NCBI RefSeq assembly: GCF_900638305.1
Contig: NZ_LR134506.1
Coordinates: 1,054,001-1,118,000 of the forward strand
Direction: 5' to 3'
Source: Porphyromonas cangingivalis
GTDB lineage: Bacteria > Bacteroidota > Bacteroidia > Bacteroidales > Porphyromonadaceae
DNA length: 64,000 nt
Shown: one piece after another, positions 37,120 to 45,237 of the stretch
Layout of the letters: each line of letters opens with the position of its first letter
Position numbering within the stretch: the first letter of the stretch is position 1
Made by a program: the position numbers and the translations under genes
The notes under the pieces: model-generated
The model's database searches: none
Told to the model about the DNA's origin: nothing
What the model saw: only the letters and a program-made list of their open reading frames with translations

Positions 37120-38076
37120 ATGTACAAGAATATAATCAAACAACTCCTCCTCACAGCGACAGTGGGCATCGCCGGTTGCATTACGGCATCAGCTCAGACC
37201 GCAGCCCACCGCATCCTCGAGCTAAATCCAGACGTGGCATCACTTGCCTTGGGAGGGACTCACCTTGTCACAAAGACCCAAAACTACCTCTACGCTAACC
37301 CAACGAAGGTTTTCGATACCGAAAAGACACTTACCATCAACGGTTCGGGTGAATACTTCGCTAAGTTCAAGGACATGAAGCGTGAAAGTTTCGGGAGCAT
37401 CAGTGCAGCTTATCGTCTCAACGACAAGCATGCCCTCTTCGCAGGCTTTCGTAAACTCTCGGGGCTGAAGATTGCCCGGGTCAACGAAGTAGGCCAAGAG
37501 GTGGAAGATCAGCTCCTACGCCCTGCTCAGATGACATTCGATGCCGGTTATGCCTTTTCCTTCTCGGATCATCTCTCAGCATTCGCCACAGTATCGATGT
37601 TACGTTCCAACACAGGTCGACAAAGCCAAAGTCTCTTTGCCGGTCTCGGGGTGAGCTACACTCATACATTTGACTTTTTGGGAAAGGGGACTCACTTCGA
37701 AGCAACACTCGCAGGCTACAACCTCGGCGAAGATGTAGAGTACGACAAAAACATATCTTACCGTCTCCCCTCCACCGTTGCTCTCGGTCTCGGTGCGACC
37801 ATGGAGCTTAACACAGACCACTCGCTCGGTCTCCAAGCCCAAGGTGCTCGTGTCACCTCATACTCTGAGACACAGATAGGAGCAGGTGTGGAATACATCT
37901 TCCGCAAAAAGTATGCTTTGCGTGGGGGCTATCAGCACTACAACAAAGACGTCTCCTTCACTTCTGTCGGCCTTGGTTGGCACATCGGTCACTTGACCCT
38001 CGAAGCAGCTTACCGCATCGGCATGGGCGAATACACCAAAAACAGTGCGGCCTTCAGTATCTCCATCAACATCTGA
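37120..38076 (+). CDS. PorV/PorQ-like outer-membrane beta-barrel protein
   Basis: 318 residues; a signal peptide ends ASAQ (about residue 26). Near the start ASLALGGTHLVTKTQNYLYANPT resembles the N-terminus of PorV/PorQ-family proteins, where a Gly-Gly and a conserved Asn-Pro begin an FadL-like barrel. Alternating strands continue to the end (YTKNSAAFSISINI). PorV and relatives shuttle T9SS cargo to the attachment complex. Placement directly after a protease with a sorting domain suggests a dedicated partner. This is inference from context and motif. Last gene before a strong terminator. Confidence 0.65.
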   Translation: MYKNIIKQLLLTATVGIAGCITASAQTAAHRILELNPDVASLALGGTHLVTKTQNYLYANPTKVFDTEKTLTINGSGEYFAKFKDMKRESFGSISAAYRLNDKHALFAGFRKLSGLKIARVNEVGQEVEDQLLRPAQMTFDAGYAFSFSDHLSAFATVSMLRSNTGRQSQSLFAGLGVSYTHTFDFLGKGTHFEATLAGYNLGEDVEYDKNISYRLPSTVALGLGATMELNTDHSLGLQAQGARVTSYSETQIGAGVEYIFRKKYALRGGYQHYNKDVSFTSVGLGWHIGHLTLEAAYRIGMGEYTKNSAAFSISINI

Positions 38077-38100
38077 TCGGACAGATCACAAAGAGACCTC

Positions 38101-38147
38101 GATGTCTATCTTGACGCTTTAGGTCAAGATAGACATCTTTTTTTTTT
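38101..38147 (+). terminator. Rho-independent terminator of the surface locus
   Basis: A perfect 15-base inverted repeat (38101-38115 with 38123-38137) followed by ten T residues. Confidence 0.92.
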
Positions 38148-38203
38148 GCAGGTTCGTTTGACTGTAAACCATCCGAGCATGCTCTCCTGTTTCTGAAGTG
38201 GGA

Positions 38204-38239
38204 CAGAATTCATTCTGACCGACATCAGAAAATATTCTG
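38204..38239. repeat. Intergenic palindromic repeat, copy 3
   Basis: Two hairpins in tandem: CAGAAT-tc-ATTCTG (38204-38217) and CAGAA-aata-TTCTG (38226-38239). A further half-site GAATTCTG follows near 38254. Preceded by GTGGGA as in copy 1. Confidence 0.75.
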
Positions 38240-38333
38240 TCACGTGCCAAAATGAATTCTGCCCCCTTCCAGACAAATGTAAAGACAGTGTCGGATATTG
38301 TGATAGGCTCCGAGAAAATATTGTAACTTTGTT

Positions 38334-38341
38334 AGGATTCA
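38334..38341 (+). promoter_or_regulatory. Promoter -7 box of lptB
   Basis: TAACTTTG, an exact TAnnTTTG match 20 bases before the ATG of lptB. The -33 element is not evident. Confidence 0.5.
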
Positions 38342-38360
38342 ATCATCTCACGCACAGACA

Positions 38361-39104
38361 ATGAAATTAAGAACTTACGACTTAGTCAAGAAATACAGAA
38401 ATCGTACCGTTGTCAATCACGTCTCCATCGAGGTCTCTCAGGGCGAGATCGTAGGTCTCCTCGGGCCTAACGGTGCCGGGAAGACGACCACGTTCTATAT
38501 GACGGTGGGACTCGTGATGCCCAACAACGGCAAGATCTTCCTCGACGAGAAGGACATCACTGATGAGCCGATCTACAAGCGTGCACGGAAGGGTATCGGC
38601 TATCTGGCTCAGGAGGAGTCGATCTTCCGTAAGATGTCTGTGGAGGACAATATCCTCTCGGTGCTTGAGATGACCGGTCGTTCTCGTAAGGAACAGATCG
38701 AACGCCTCGAAAGTCTCATCAGCGAGTTCGGTCTCGAAAAGGTGCGTCGCAACTCAGGCGAACGTCTCTCCGGGGGGGAGCGTCGTCGTGCGGAGATCGC
38801 ACGCTGTTTGGCAATCGACCCGAAGTTCATCATGCTCGATGAGCCCTTTGCCGGTGTCGACCCTATCGCTGTGCAAGACATCCAAACCATTGTGGCAAGG
38901 CTGAAAAACAAAAACATAGGCATCCTCATCACCGACCACAACGTGTACGAGACCCTCTCGATCACGGACAGGGCATACCTCCTATTTGAGGGGAAGGTAC
39001 TCTTCCAAGGTACGGCCGAAGAGCTTGCAGAGAACGAGGTCGTACGTGAGAAGTACCTCGGCAAGGACTTCGAGTTGAGACGAAAAGACTTCTCCAACAT
39101 CTAA
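38361..39104 (+). CDS. lptB: LPS export ABC transporter ATP-binding protein LptB
   Basis: A 247-residue ATPase powering extraction of lipopolysaccharide from the inner membrane with LptF/G. Walker A is [10 protein letters not shown] (residues 35-44), the signature [13 protein letters not shown], Walker [14 protein letters not shown] and the H-loop [25 protein letters not shown] is a block that separates LptB from branched-chain amino acid ATPases. No lptF/G gene is adjacent. recR follows after 19 bases. Confidence 0.93.
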   Translation: MKLRTYDLVKKYRNRTVVNHVSIEVSQGEIVGLLGPNGAGKTTTFYMTVGLVMPNNGKIFLDEKDITDEPIYKRARKGIGYLAQEESIFRKMSVEDNILSVLEMTGRSRKEQIERLESLISEFGLEKVRRNSGERLSGGERRRAEIARCLAIDPKFIMLDEPFAGVDPIAVQDIQTIVARLKNKNIGILITDHNVYETLSITDRAYLLFEGKVLFQGTAEELAENEVVREKYLGKDFELRRKDFSNI

Positions 39105-39122
39105 GACCTATCATCCTATCTG

Positions 39123-39749
39123 ATGAAGATCGAAGACTATTCACTACTCCTTCAGAGGGCTGTCGATGCGTTTGCCTCCCTGCCGGGAATAGGTCCCAAG
39201 TCGGGGCTTCGTCTGGCATTGCACCTGCTCAAGCAGGAACCGTCGTTCACGCATGGCTTCTGTGACGATATCCGCAGCTATATCGACGGCATCCGACACT
39301 GCCGAGTATGTCACAACATCTGTGATCAGGATGTGTGTCAGGTCTGCTCCGACCCCAGACGGGACGAGTCAATGATCTGTGTTGTGGAGAGTGTACGTGA
39401 AGTCATCGCAATAGAGCGCACCGGCAACTTCAAGGGCTTATATCATGTCCTCGGAGGGATCATCTCCCCCCTTGACGGCATAGGTCCGTCCGACCTCTAT
39501 CTCCAAGACCTCCCCGAACGTGTGCGCCGTGAGGGCGTCAAGGAGGTACTCCTCGCTCTGAGTACCACGATGGAGGGAGACACGACCAACTTCTACATCT
39601 ATCGCATGCTCAAGGATACGGGAGTGAAGATCTCTGTCATCTCTCGCGGAGTCTCCATCGGGGACGAACTCGAATATGCCGATGAGCTCACTCTCGGGCG
39701 CAGCATCGACCATCGCATCGACTTCGAGTCCACCCTGAAACACCTGTAA
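39123..39749 (+). CDS. recR: Recombination mediator protein RecR
   Basis: A 208-residue protein that loads RecA at gaps with RecO/RecF. The N-terminal helix-hairpin-helix has LPGIGPKSGLRLALHLL, the zinc finger CRVCHNICDQDVCQVC, and a Toprim domain starting ICVVESVREVIAIERT. YHVLGGIISPLDGIGP is also conserved. Length and motifs are complete. It probably shares a transcript with lptB. Confidence 0.96.
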   Translation: MKIEDYSLLLQRAVDAFASLPGIGPKSGLRLALHLLKQEPSFTHGFCDDIRSYIDGIRHCRVCHNICDQDVCQVCSDPRRDESMICVVESVREVIAIERTGNFKGLYHVLGGIISPLDGIGPSDLYLQDLPERVRREGVKEVLLALSTTMEGDTTNFYIYRMLKDTGVKISVISRGVSIGDELEYADELTLGRSIDHRIDFESTLKHL

Positions 39750-39752
39750 GGC

Positions 39753-39783
39753 TTGCTATTCAGATCGGAAATCGATACATTTG
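39753..39783 (+). promoter_or_regulatory. Bacteroidetes-type promoter of the small membrane protein gene
   Basis: TTG (39753-39755), exactly 20 bases, then TACATTTG (39776-39783), a full consensus match. This shows that the TTG at 39753 is a -33 box rather than a start codon. Confidence 0.7.
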
Positions 39784-39806
39784 TGTCACAAGACATTCGT
39801 AATACT

Positions 39807-40037
39807 ATGAACAAGTTTATCGGCATCCGTAATATAACTCTCGCTGTTTTCGTTATCATAGTCCTACTGGAGTTTGCCATGGACTTTGCTCCTCTGGCAT
39901 GGCATCTGACCATGGAAGGGATACAAGTGGTGCTTATACTGATTCTCATGCTCATCCTCCTGCCGATCCTCATCTACCGCTTCAACAAAGGTCGCACAGA
40001 TGATGCGACAAACACCTTCAGACAAAAGAGGAAATAG
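39807..40037 (+). CDS. Small two-helix membrane protein
   Basis: 76 residues from the ATG at 39807, not recognised. Two TM helices (about residues 8-27 and 33-54) joined by a short loop, then a basic C-terminus (YRFNKGRTDDATNTFRQKRK). It lies 57 bases after recR but behind its own strong promoter, whose elements occupy the in-frame upstream extension. That is why the shorter start is preferred. Confidence 0.6.
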   Translation: MNKFIGIRNITLAVFVIIVLLEFAMDFAPLAWHLTMEGIQVVLILILMLILLPILIYRFNKGRTDDATNTFRQKRK

Positions 40038-40359
40038 AAAAAGGAGAGTAAATAACCCATTGAGGCTCTGAAAGTAAAGACTCGGAGCCTTGCTGCACAT
40101 GACACCATAGAGAGGGATGTATGGGCATCATCATAGGAGAACCTCCGGTCGCTTAGGAGGCTTTGACATTTTTATAAAGGATTTAGAGCGATAAAGTTGG
40201 AAAACTAAAAGAGTTACCGTATCTTTGTCGAGCATTGGGGATTCGTTAAGCGATCTCTCGTGCAAGGATACATAGATGATGTAACGATTCTGAACAAGTG
40301 CTACTCGTTCAGGATTGTTTTTATTTTACCCATAGACAAATAGACAACAAACAACATAT
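40038..40359. other. Intergenic region with hairpins and greA leader, 322 bp
   Basis: Two weak hairpins lie in the first half: AGGCTC (40063-40068) with GAGCCT (40085-40090), and CCTCC (40142-40146) with GGAGG (40157-40161) followed by a T-rich stretch, perhaps a terminator. The second half holds the greA promoter and a leader of about 125 bases. In that leader CTGAAC (40290-40295) pairs with GTTCAG (40307-40312) and is followed by a T-rich run. Confidence 0.5.
40197..40227 (+). promoter_or_regulatory. Bacteroidetes-type promoter of greA
   Basis: TTG (40197-40199), 20 bases, then TATCTTTG (40220-40227): full consensus at the standard spacing. Transcription would start near 40234. Confidence 0.72.
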
Positions 40360-40830
40360 ATGGAATACATTTACATGACTGAAGAGGGTTACAACAAACT
40401 CCTCGAAGAGGTCAAAAAACTTGAAACAGAAGATCGCCCAGAGGTCATCCGTGCCATAGCAGAGGCTCGTGACAAGGGGGATTTGTCCGAAAATGCGGAA
40501 TACTCGGCAGCCAAGGAGGCTCAAGGACTCCTCGAAGCACGTATAGCAGGGATACGCTCACAGCTGGCGAACGTACGTATCATCGACACATCCAACCTCA
40601 GCACTGAGACCGTGCAGATGCTCAACAAGGTAACGATCAAAAACCTCGCCACGGGCAAGTCTATGACATATACCATCGTCTCTGACACTGAGTCCGACCT
40701 CAAGGCCGGAAAGATCGCTATCTCTACACCCATCGCCAAGGGACTTGTGGGCAAGAAGGTCGGTGATGTGGCGGAGATCGAGGTACCCAACGGAAAGGTT
40801 ACATTTGAGATCGAAGAGATATCCTTCTGA
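40360..40830 (+). CDS. greA: Transcription elongation factor GreA
   Basis: A 156-residue protein that rescues backtracked RNA polymerase. The N-terminal coiled coil has the tip acidic motif in AEARDKGDLSENAEYSAAKEAQ (conserved Asp and Glu), and the C-terminal FKBP-like domain contains ISTPIAKGLVGKKVGDVAEI. Length is normal. It has its own promoter and a leader of about 125 bases with a terminator-like hairpin. The HIT gene follows after 36 bases. Confidence 0.96.
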   Translation: MEYIYMTEEGYNKLLEEVKKLETEDRPEVIRAIAEARDKGDLSENAEYSAAKEAQGLLEARIAGIRSQLANVRIIDTSNLSTETVQMLNKVTIKNLATGKSMTYTIVSDTESDLKAGKIAISTPIAKGLVGKKVGDVAEIEVPNGKVTFEIEEISF

Positions 40831-40866
40831 CCCCTCTTCCCTTCGTCTCCTAAAATCGTAAGCACT

Positions 40867-41253
40867 ATGACTATCTTTTCACGTATCATCAACGGAGAAA
40901 TCCCTTGTCACAAGATTGCAGAGAATGACAAATTCTTCGCATTCCTCGACATAAATCCTGTCCAAGAGGGTCATACCCTCATCATCCCAAAGAGAGAGGA
41001 AGACTACATCTTCGACATCTCGGATGAGGAGCTTGGAGAGATGATCATCTTCGCCAAGGGTATAGCCAAAGCAATCAAAGCTCATACCGGCTGTGTCAAA
41101 GTAGGCGTGTCGGTGATCGGTCTCGAAGTGCCACATGCACATATCCATCTCATCCCGATGAACAAGATGGGAGACCTGGACTTCAATAAAAAACAAGAGA
41201 CCGATCATGAGGCTCTTGCAAAGACGGCAGAGAGCATCAGGTCAAAACTCTGA
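40867..41253 (+). CDS. HIT family nucleotide hydrolase
   Basis: A 128-residue member of the histidine-triad superfamily (HINT branch), hydrolysing nucleotide phosphoramidates or dinucleotides. CHKIAENDKFFAFLDINPVQEGHTLIIPK is typical of the N-terminal strand pair. The catalytic H-x-H-x-H triad is VPHAHIHLIP with His90, His92 and His94. It follows greA on the same transcript and ends before a bidirectional terminator. Confidence 0.93.
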   Translation: MTIFSRIINGEIPCHKIAENDKFFAFLDINPVQEGHTLIIPKREEDYIFDISDEELGEMIIFAKGIAKAIKAHTGCVKVGVSVIGLEVPHAHIHLIPMNKMGDLDFNKKQETDHEALAKTAESIRSKL

Positions 41254-41276
41254 CTCTCACCCTCATAAGGGTCAAA

Positions 41277-41326
41277 TAAAAGATTACCCCCAGGGCTTTT
41301 GCAGAAGCCTTGGGGGTAATCTTTTA
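41277..41326. terminator. Bidirectional terminator between the HIT and thioredoxin-like genes
   Basis: 22-base arms (41277-41298 and 41305-41326) with a single mismatch, A-rich on the left and T-rich on the right, so usable from both strands. The genes on either side converge on it. Confidence 0.85.
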
Positions 41327-41406
41327 TTCATCTTCTAATTTATCTCTCGACCCGGTCTCCCGATAAAATGACGGGAGTAAAAACAGATTGCTTCACTCCA
41401 AAAAGA

Positions 41407-42522
41407 TCAATTCAAGAGCTTTTCGTTGAGGACTGCCTCAACATGGAGGATATTGGATGCACGCTTAATGATCTTGCCTTCAGGAGAAATCAAGACAAAG
41501 TGAGGAATAGACTTGACACCGTACAGTTCAGCCCCCGTAGAGTTTACGTCAAGGACTTGGTTCCAGGGGATTTCTTCCTCTTCGACAGCCTTCTGATATG
41601 GTTCGGGCTTGTCGTAACATCCGATGCTCAACATGGTCAGCTTGTCGGCAGGGAGACGCTCTACCATCTTCTTCATATAAGGAAGGATCTTGCGGCAAGG
41701 AACACACCAAGAAGCCCAGAAGTCAACCAAAAGATATTTACCGTCTTCCATGAAGTCGGAGAACTTGATGGTCTTACCTTCGATGGTGTTGATTTCGAAA
41801 TCAAGATAGGTACCACCCTCTTGAGTCCTCTGAGCATTCAGGATCTTTTCATACCTTCTGATAGGAGCAAAACCACGCTTTACGACTTCTGATTGCGCCT
41901 CATAGGCTTCTATGAAGTCTTCATCGGACTTATACTTGAGTCGTGCAAAGGCTTCCATACCGACAGCATTTTGAGGATGACGAGCCAAATAGTCCGAGAA
42001 GAGTTCGTACCTCATCTTGTCATAGGCTTCCGTCTGTGCATTGTGGGCTTCTCTGAGTTCGTCATCGGAGAGAGTGGTATCGTCGAGGATCTTCATCGCT
42101 TCGACACTCTGCTTACCTTCAAGTTCCGAACTCTTTGAGATCATGTTCTTGAGCTCGGTGTTGAGATAGCCTCCGACGATGTGAAAACCATCGGCATTAT
42201 CTTTTGCCTTGAACTGGTGTACGCCACCTTCGGCAATGAAGCTGACGTACCCTGAATTATTGCCTTCGATATCGATATAATAAAGACTTGTCGTATCTAC
42301 AGGGATGGTATAGCTGAATGCTCCTCCTTCGACCTTGACGGTATCGACATCGCCGGTCTGCAGATTTTTGAAGATCACGGCTTGTCCTTCATACTGAGAA
42401 GGCAGATCTTTGGCTTGCAGAGTGCTGTTTGCCGGACCGGAACAACCATAAAGGCCGAGAATAATACCTGAGAGAAGTGATAGCAGCACTGTCCCTCGGA
42501 AATGACAATTGATTTTGTTCAT
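41407..42522 (-). CDS. Thioredoxin-like (TlpA/AhpC-TSA) lipoprotein with DUF4369
   Basis: 371 residues from the ATG at 42522; an in-frame upstream extension to 42591 precedes the signal peptide and is not expected. The lipobox is GLYGC. An N-terminal DUF4369-like beta domain (about residues 40-140) is followed by helices and a thioredoxin domain with DFWASWCVPC (Cys273 and Cys276) and a cis-Pro in KSIPHFVLI. It probably reduces disulfides or isomerises them in the periplasm. It lies 181 bases downstream of the PKD-like gene of the SusC/D cluster; the gap suggests a separate or internal start. Such genes are often associated with this cluster. Confidence 0.85.
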   Translation of the reverse strand: MNKINCHFRGTVLLSLLSGIILGLYGCSGPANSTLQAKDLPSQYEGQAVIFKNLQTGDVDTVKVEGGAFSYTIPVDTTSLYYIDIEGNNSGYVSFIAEGGVHQFKAKDNADGFHIVGGYLNTELKNMISKSSELEGKQSVEAMKILDDTTLSDDELREAHNAQTEAYDKMRYELFSDYLARHPQNAVGMEAFARLKYKSDEDFIEAYEAQSEVVKRGFAPIRRYEKILNAQRTQEGGTYLDFEINTIEGKTIKFSDFMEDGKYLLVDFWASWCVPCRKILPYMKKMVERLPADKLTMLSIGCYDKPEPYQKAVEEEEIPWNQVLDVNSTGAELYGVKSIPHFVLISPEGKIIKRASNILHVEAVLNEKLLN

Positions 42523-42703
42523 GATTGTAGTTTTTTGTAATCCTAATACGGTATTTGATAATGATTTATAGAGCAATAAGTGAGTATGCACTCACGGAGA
42601 GCCACGGACTTCCTCCCCAAGGAAAGAAGCCGTAACCTCCGTAAAATACTTGTATGAAGTGTGGCTTTCTGTCGTTTGCAAAGAAGAGACTCAACACTTC
42701 GCC

Positions 42704-44320
42704 TTACTTACCCATAGGGATGATATCCAAGATCTTGCCTGCTCTTGGGGAGAAAGTCCTTATCTCGCTCTCAGGAAGCAAGAATCCTAAGTTGGCAGTA
42801 TTGTCTGTGGCCATTGGGATGAAGTGCACCTGATCGTTGCCGTCAGAGCCCTCTGTGACTGCGATCAGTGCTGCCTCGTTGTATGGAGAGAGCTTGAAGT
42901 AAGCACGGTGAGGCTGTATCACCCACTCTCCTTGACGGTAGAAGCGAACCAACTTTACCTTGCCAAACTTCGAAAGCGGCATATATGCCTTTGTGTTTAC
43001 AGTCGCTGTACCATCTCCACTCCAAGTGATGACATTGATGCCATCCTCGGTGCTGACATACAATACCGGTTGGTGTATCGCAAATGTGGCGGATGTGCGG
43101 CGATTGAGTATGCCTGCGGCTTCTTGAGACAAGACATACTTATTGCCCGCTTGAAGCTTCAGACTTGGCTTTAGTTCAAACTGATATATGGTATATGAGC
43201 CCGAAGCCTTTTCATTGAGGAGGAAATAAGACTTCCCGGGTTCTTTTCTCGGTCCCTCAACCGTTGTTGCAGCAGTGATCGCCTCTGCCCCCTTGATCAT
43301 ATTGGGGTCAAACTGTTCGGACTTCTCGAATGTCGTAACAGAATTCTTATTGAGAGCCTTGAAAGTACCTTGGTCACTGTTGTACCAAACCAAGCCTGCC
43401 CTCTCCGACATACATCCGTGTGCAGCCATGACTCCGCCCGAGATAGTCTCAGAATCCCAACCTTGAACAGGCTCAGAGAAGAAGTTAAGTGCATTTGAAT
43501 TACACTGGTAGGCTTTTTTCTCTGTACGCATGAATATGTAGGAAGAGCAGTGAGAGAATTGAAGCACCTTCGGATCTTGCTCCTCTATGAACATTAGGTC
43601 GTTACGGTCTGATGAAGCGTCAAGAGAATAGTTAAGAGGATCAAATCGCAACAATTTATGATCTTCAGTCACAGCCCAAGCGTATGGTGTATGAGTAAAG
43701 TAGACATTCCCCTTTACCGAAAAGTTAAGTGCTTTTATGAGCCCATTCCACGCCTTGCCGGAGTTTTTTGCCAAAAGGTCTGTGATGACAACACTCTTGC
43801 CCGTATAATCTCGAGTGAACTCGGACGACTTGATGTAACCCAAGTCGGAAGTTACTCCATCTTTGGTGAAAGAAAAAAGAAGCCCATCCGCCAACACCGG
43901 GCTTACATACAACTTCCACTGAAGGGTCTTTTCGACACCGCCAAAGGACTTGTTCGTGATCGTATAACGAAGGTAATATGGAGTCGTTGAGTTGGCCGGA
44001 CGAGTGATCTTATAGTCTTTCAGAGCTTGCTCTGTAGAGATCACTTCCATCTCCTTCTCGTAGTCTCCTGCCTTTTTAGTGAGCTCCCACTTGTAGGTGA
44101 TCTCTGCTCCTTTTGGCACAGAGACTATCGGATGGATAGATAATACATCCTCCGAGTCGATATGTATCTCCTCACCAATCTCCTTGACCTCGACCGAGAT
44201 CTCGGGTGTAGGTACTGTCTGAAGAGAACTTTGATCCTTGTAGCAACCTGTAACAGCCAGAGCTAAGAGCCCCACTGTAAATACATGAAATGCCTTATTC
44301 ATGATCTTATATGTTTTCAT
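42704..44320 (-). CDS. PKD-like (PKD_2) family lipoprotein
   Basis: 538 residues with lipobox AVTGC (Cys25). An N-terminal PKD/Ig-like region (about residues 38-145, with ITYKWELTKKAGDYEKEMEV and YYLRYTITNKSFGG) is followed by about 390 residues of repeated beta strands that look like a beta-propeller (recurring W/Y-x-V/I and Asp-Gly turns). The family is defined in Bacteroidetes and encoded after SusD and DUF4843, exactly as here (21-base gap). Probably exposed on the cell surface with the SusCD complex. A second ATG at 44302 is possible. Confidence 0.8.
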   Translation of the reverse strand: MKTYKIMNKAFHVFTVGLLALAVTGCYKDQSSLQTVPTPEISVEVKEIGEEIHIDSEDVLSIHPIVSVPKGAEITYKWELTKKAGDYEKEMEVISTEQALKDYKITRPANSTTPYYLRYTITNKSFGGVEKTLQWKLYVSPVLADGLLFSFTKDGVTSDLGYIKSSEFTRDYTGKSVVITDLLAKNSGKAWNGLIKALNFSVKGNVYFTHTPYAWAVTEDHKLLRFDPLNYSLDASSDRNDLMFIEEQDPKVLQFSHCSSYIFMRTEKKAYQCNSNALNFFSEPVQGWDSETISGGVMAAHGCMSERAGLVWYNSDQGTFKALNKNSVTTFEKSEQFDPNMIKGAEAITAATTVEGPRKEPGKSYFLLNEKASGSYTIYQFELKPSLKLQAGNKYVLSQEAAGILNRRTSATFAIHQPVLYVSTEDGINVITWSGDGTATVNTKAYMPLSKFGKVKLVRFYRQGEWVIQPHRAYFKLSPYNEAALIAVTEGSDGNDQVHFIPMATDNTANLGFLLPESEIRTFSPRAGKILDIIPMGK

Positions 44321-44341
44321 AAACTTGTTCTGATAATAAGT

Positions 44342-45217
44342 TTAATACTTTCTTGCTTGGATAGGCTTGCCCGCACCACTCCCCGAATTGTGGATGAGAG
44401 GTGCATCCGGATGAGTCGCGTTGTACTTGTCGATGAATTCAGCAAGTTGCTTTGCATAAAGTCTTTGAGCACCACCGGCACCGACCCAGGTTGAGAGCAT
44501 GAGATACTTGTAGTTGCCGACAGATTCGGTATTGGCTCTGACACCCCACTTCTTTGCATCATTCAAGTCATACCAGTTGAAGCACTGTGCAATGATCTCC
44601 AAGGCCCGAGTACTGATGTAGTCTGCTGCCGTAGAGTTGTAACGAAGCGGGCTATCTATCAGCATATTGTAAGTCATAATCAGGAACGGGCTTGTAGGTA
44701 GAGGAATGGAGGCATTCCATGTCAAGAAAGCTTTGATGTCTTCGTCCGGGCCGGCTTTGAGATCATCGCTATCCTTCACCTTCAAAGACAAGGTATAGCT
44801 TCCTTCCTTCAATTCAGGACGATTGTAAAGGAGAATCTTCACCTCTCCTGCGACAGTATCGGGGAATATCACTGCACTTACGATCTTGTATGCATCTTTG
44901 GGTGCCGTCGTTTCGTCGAGTACATCTTCTATTGTGACCTTACGCTCTTTGGGAGAAGGCTTCCCCGAAAGTATCAAAGGAATAGATACGGTGTACTCCT
45001 GAGGCATACCGACATCGATGAAAGAAAAAGATGAGAGGAAAGCACGTTTGCTCGTATCGTACCCATTGGGTTCGGGCGCATCCTCTCTCCTGTGAGGGAA
45101 ACGCGCCGAATCATACTGACTCTCAAAGACCGGCAGTTCTGCTTTTGTACAAGCAGACATTGAAACTACGACAAGGAGAGGTAGGAAATCTCGTATAATC
45201 TTAAAATAACGGTTCAT
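44342..45217 (-). CDS. DUF4843 lipoprotein
   Basis: 291 residues with lipobox VSMSAC (Cys23). RAFLSSFSFIDVGMPQEYTVSIPLILSG is the N-terminal family block, and SYTLSLKVKDSDDL lies in the middle. DUF4843 is of unknown function and found next to SusD. Two Ig-like halves are likely, the first binding or spacing, the second ending SGSGAGKPIQARKY. It is 20 bases after susD-like and 21 before the PKD-like gene, so a single operon. Confidence 0.8.
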   Translation of the reverse strand: MNRYFKIIRDFLPLLVVVSMSACTKAELPVFESQYDSARFPHRREDAPEPNGYDTSKRAFLSSFSFIDVGMPQEYTVSIPLILSGKPSPKERKVTIEDVLDETTAPKDAYKIVSAVIFPDTVAGEVKILLYNRPELKEGSYTLSLKVKDSDDLKAGPDEDIKAFLTWNASIPLPTSPFLIMTYNMLIDSPLRYNSTAADYISTRALEIIAQCFNWYDLNDAKKWGVRANTESVGNYKYLMLSTWVGAGGAQRLYAKQLAEFIDKYNATHPDAPLIHNSGSGAGKPIQARKY

Positions 45218-45237
45218 AATAAATACTAAACGATAAA

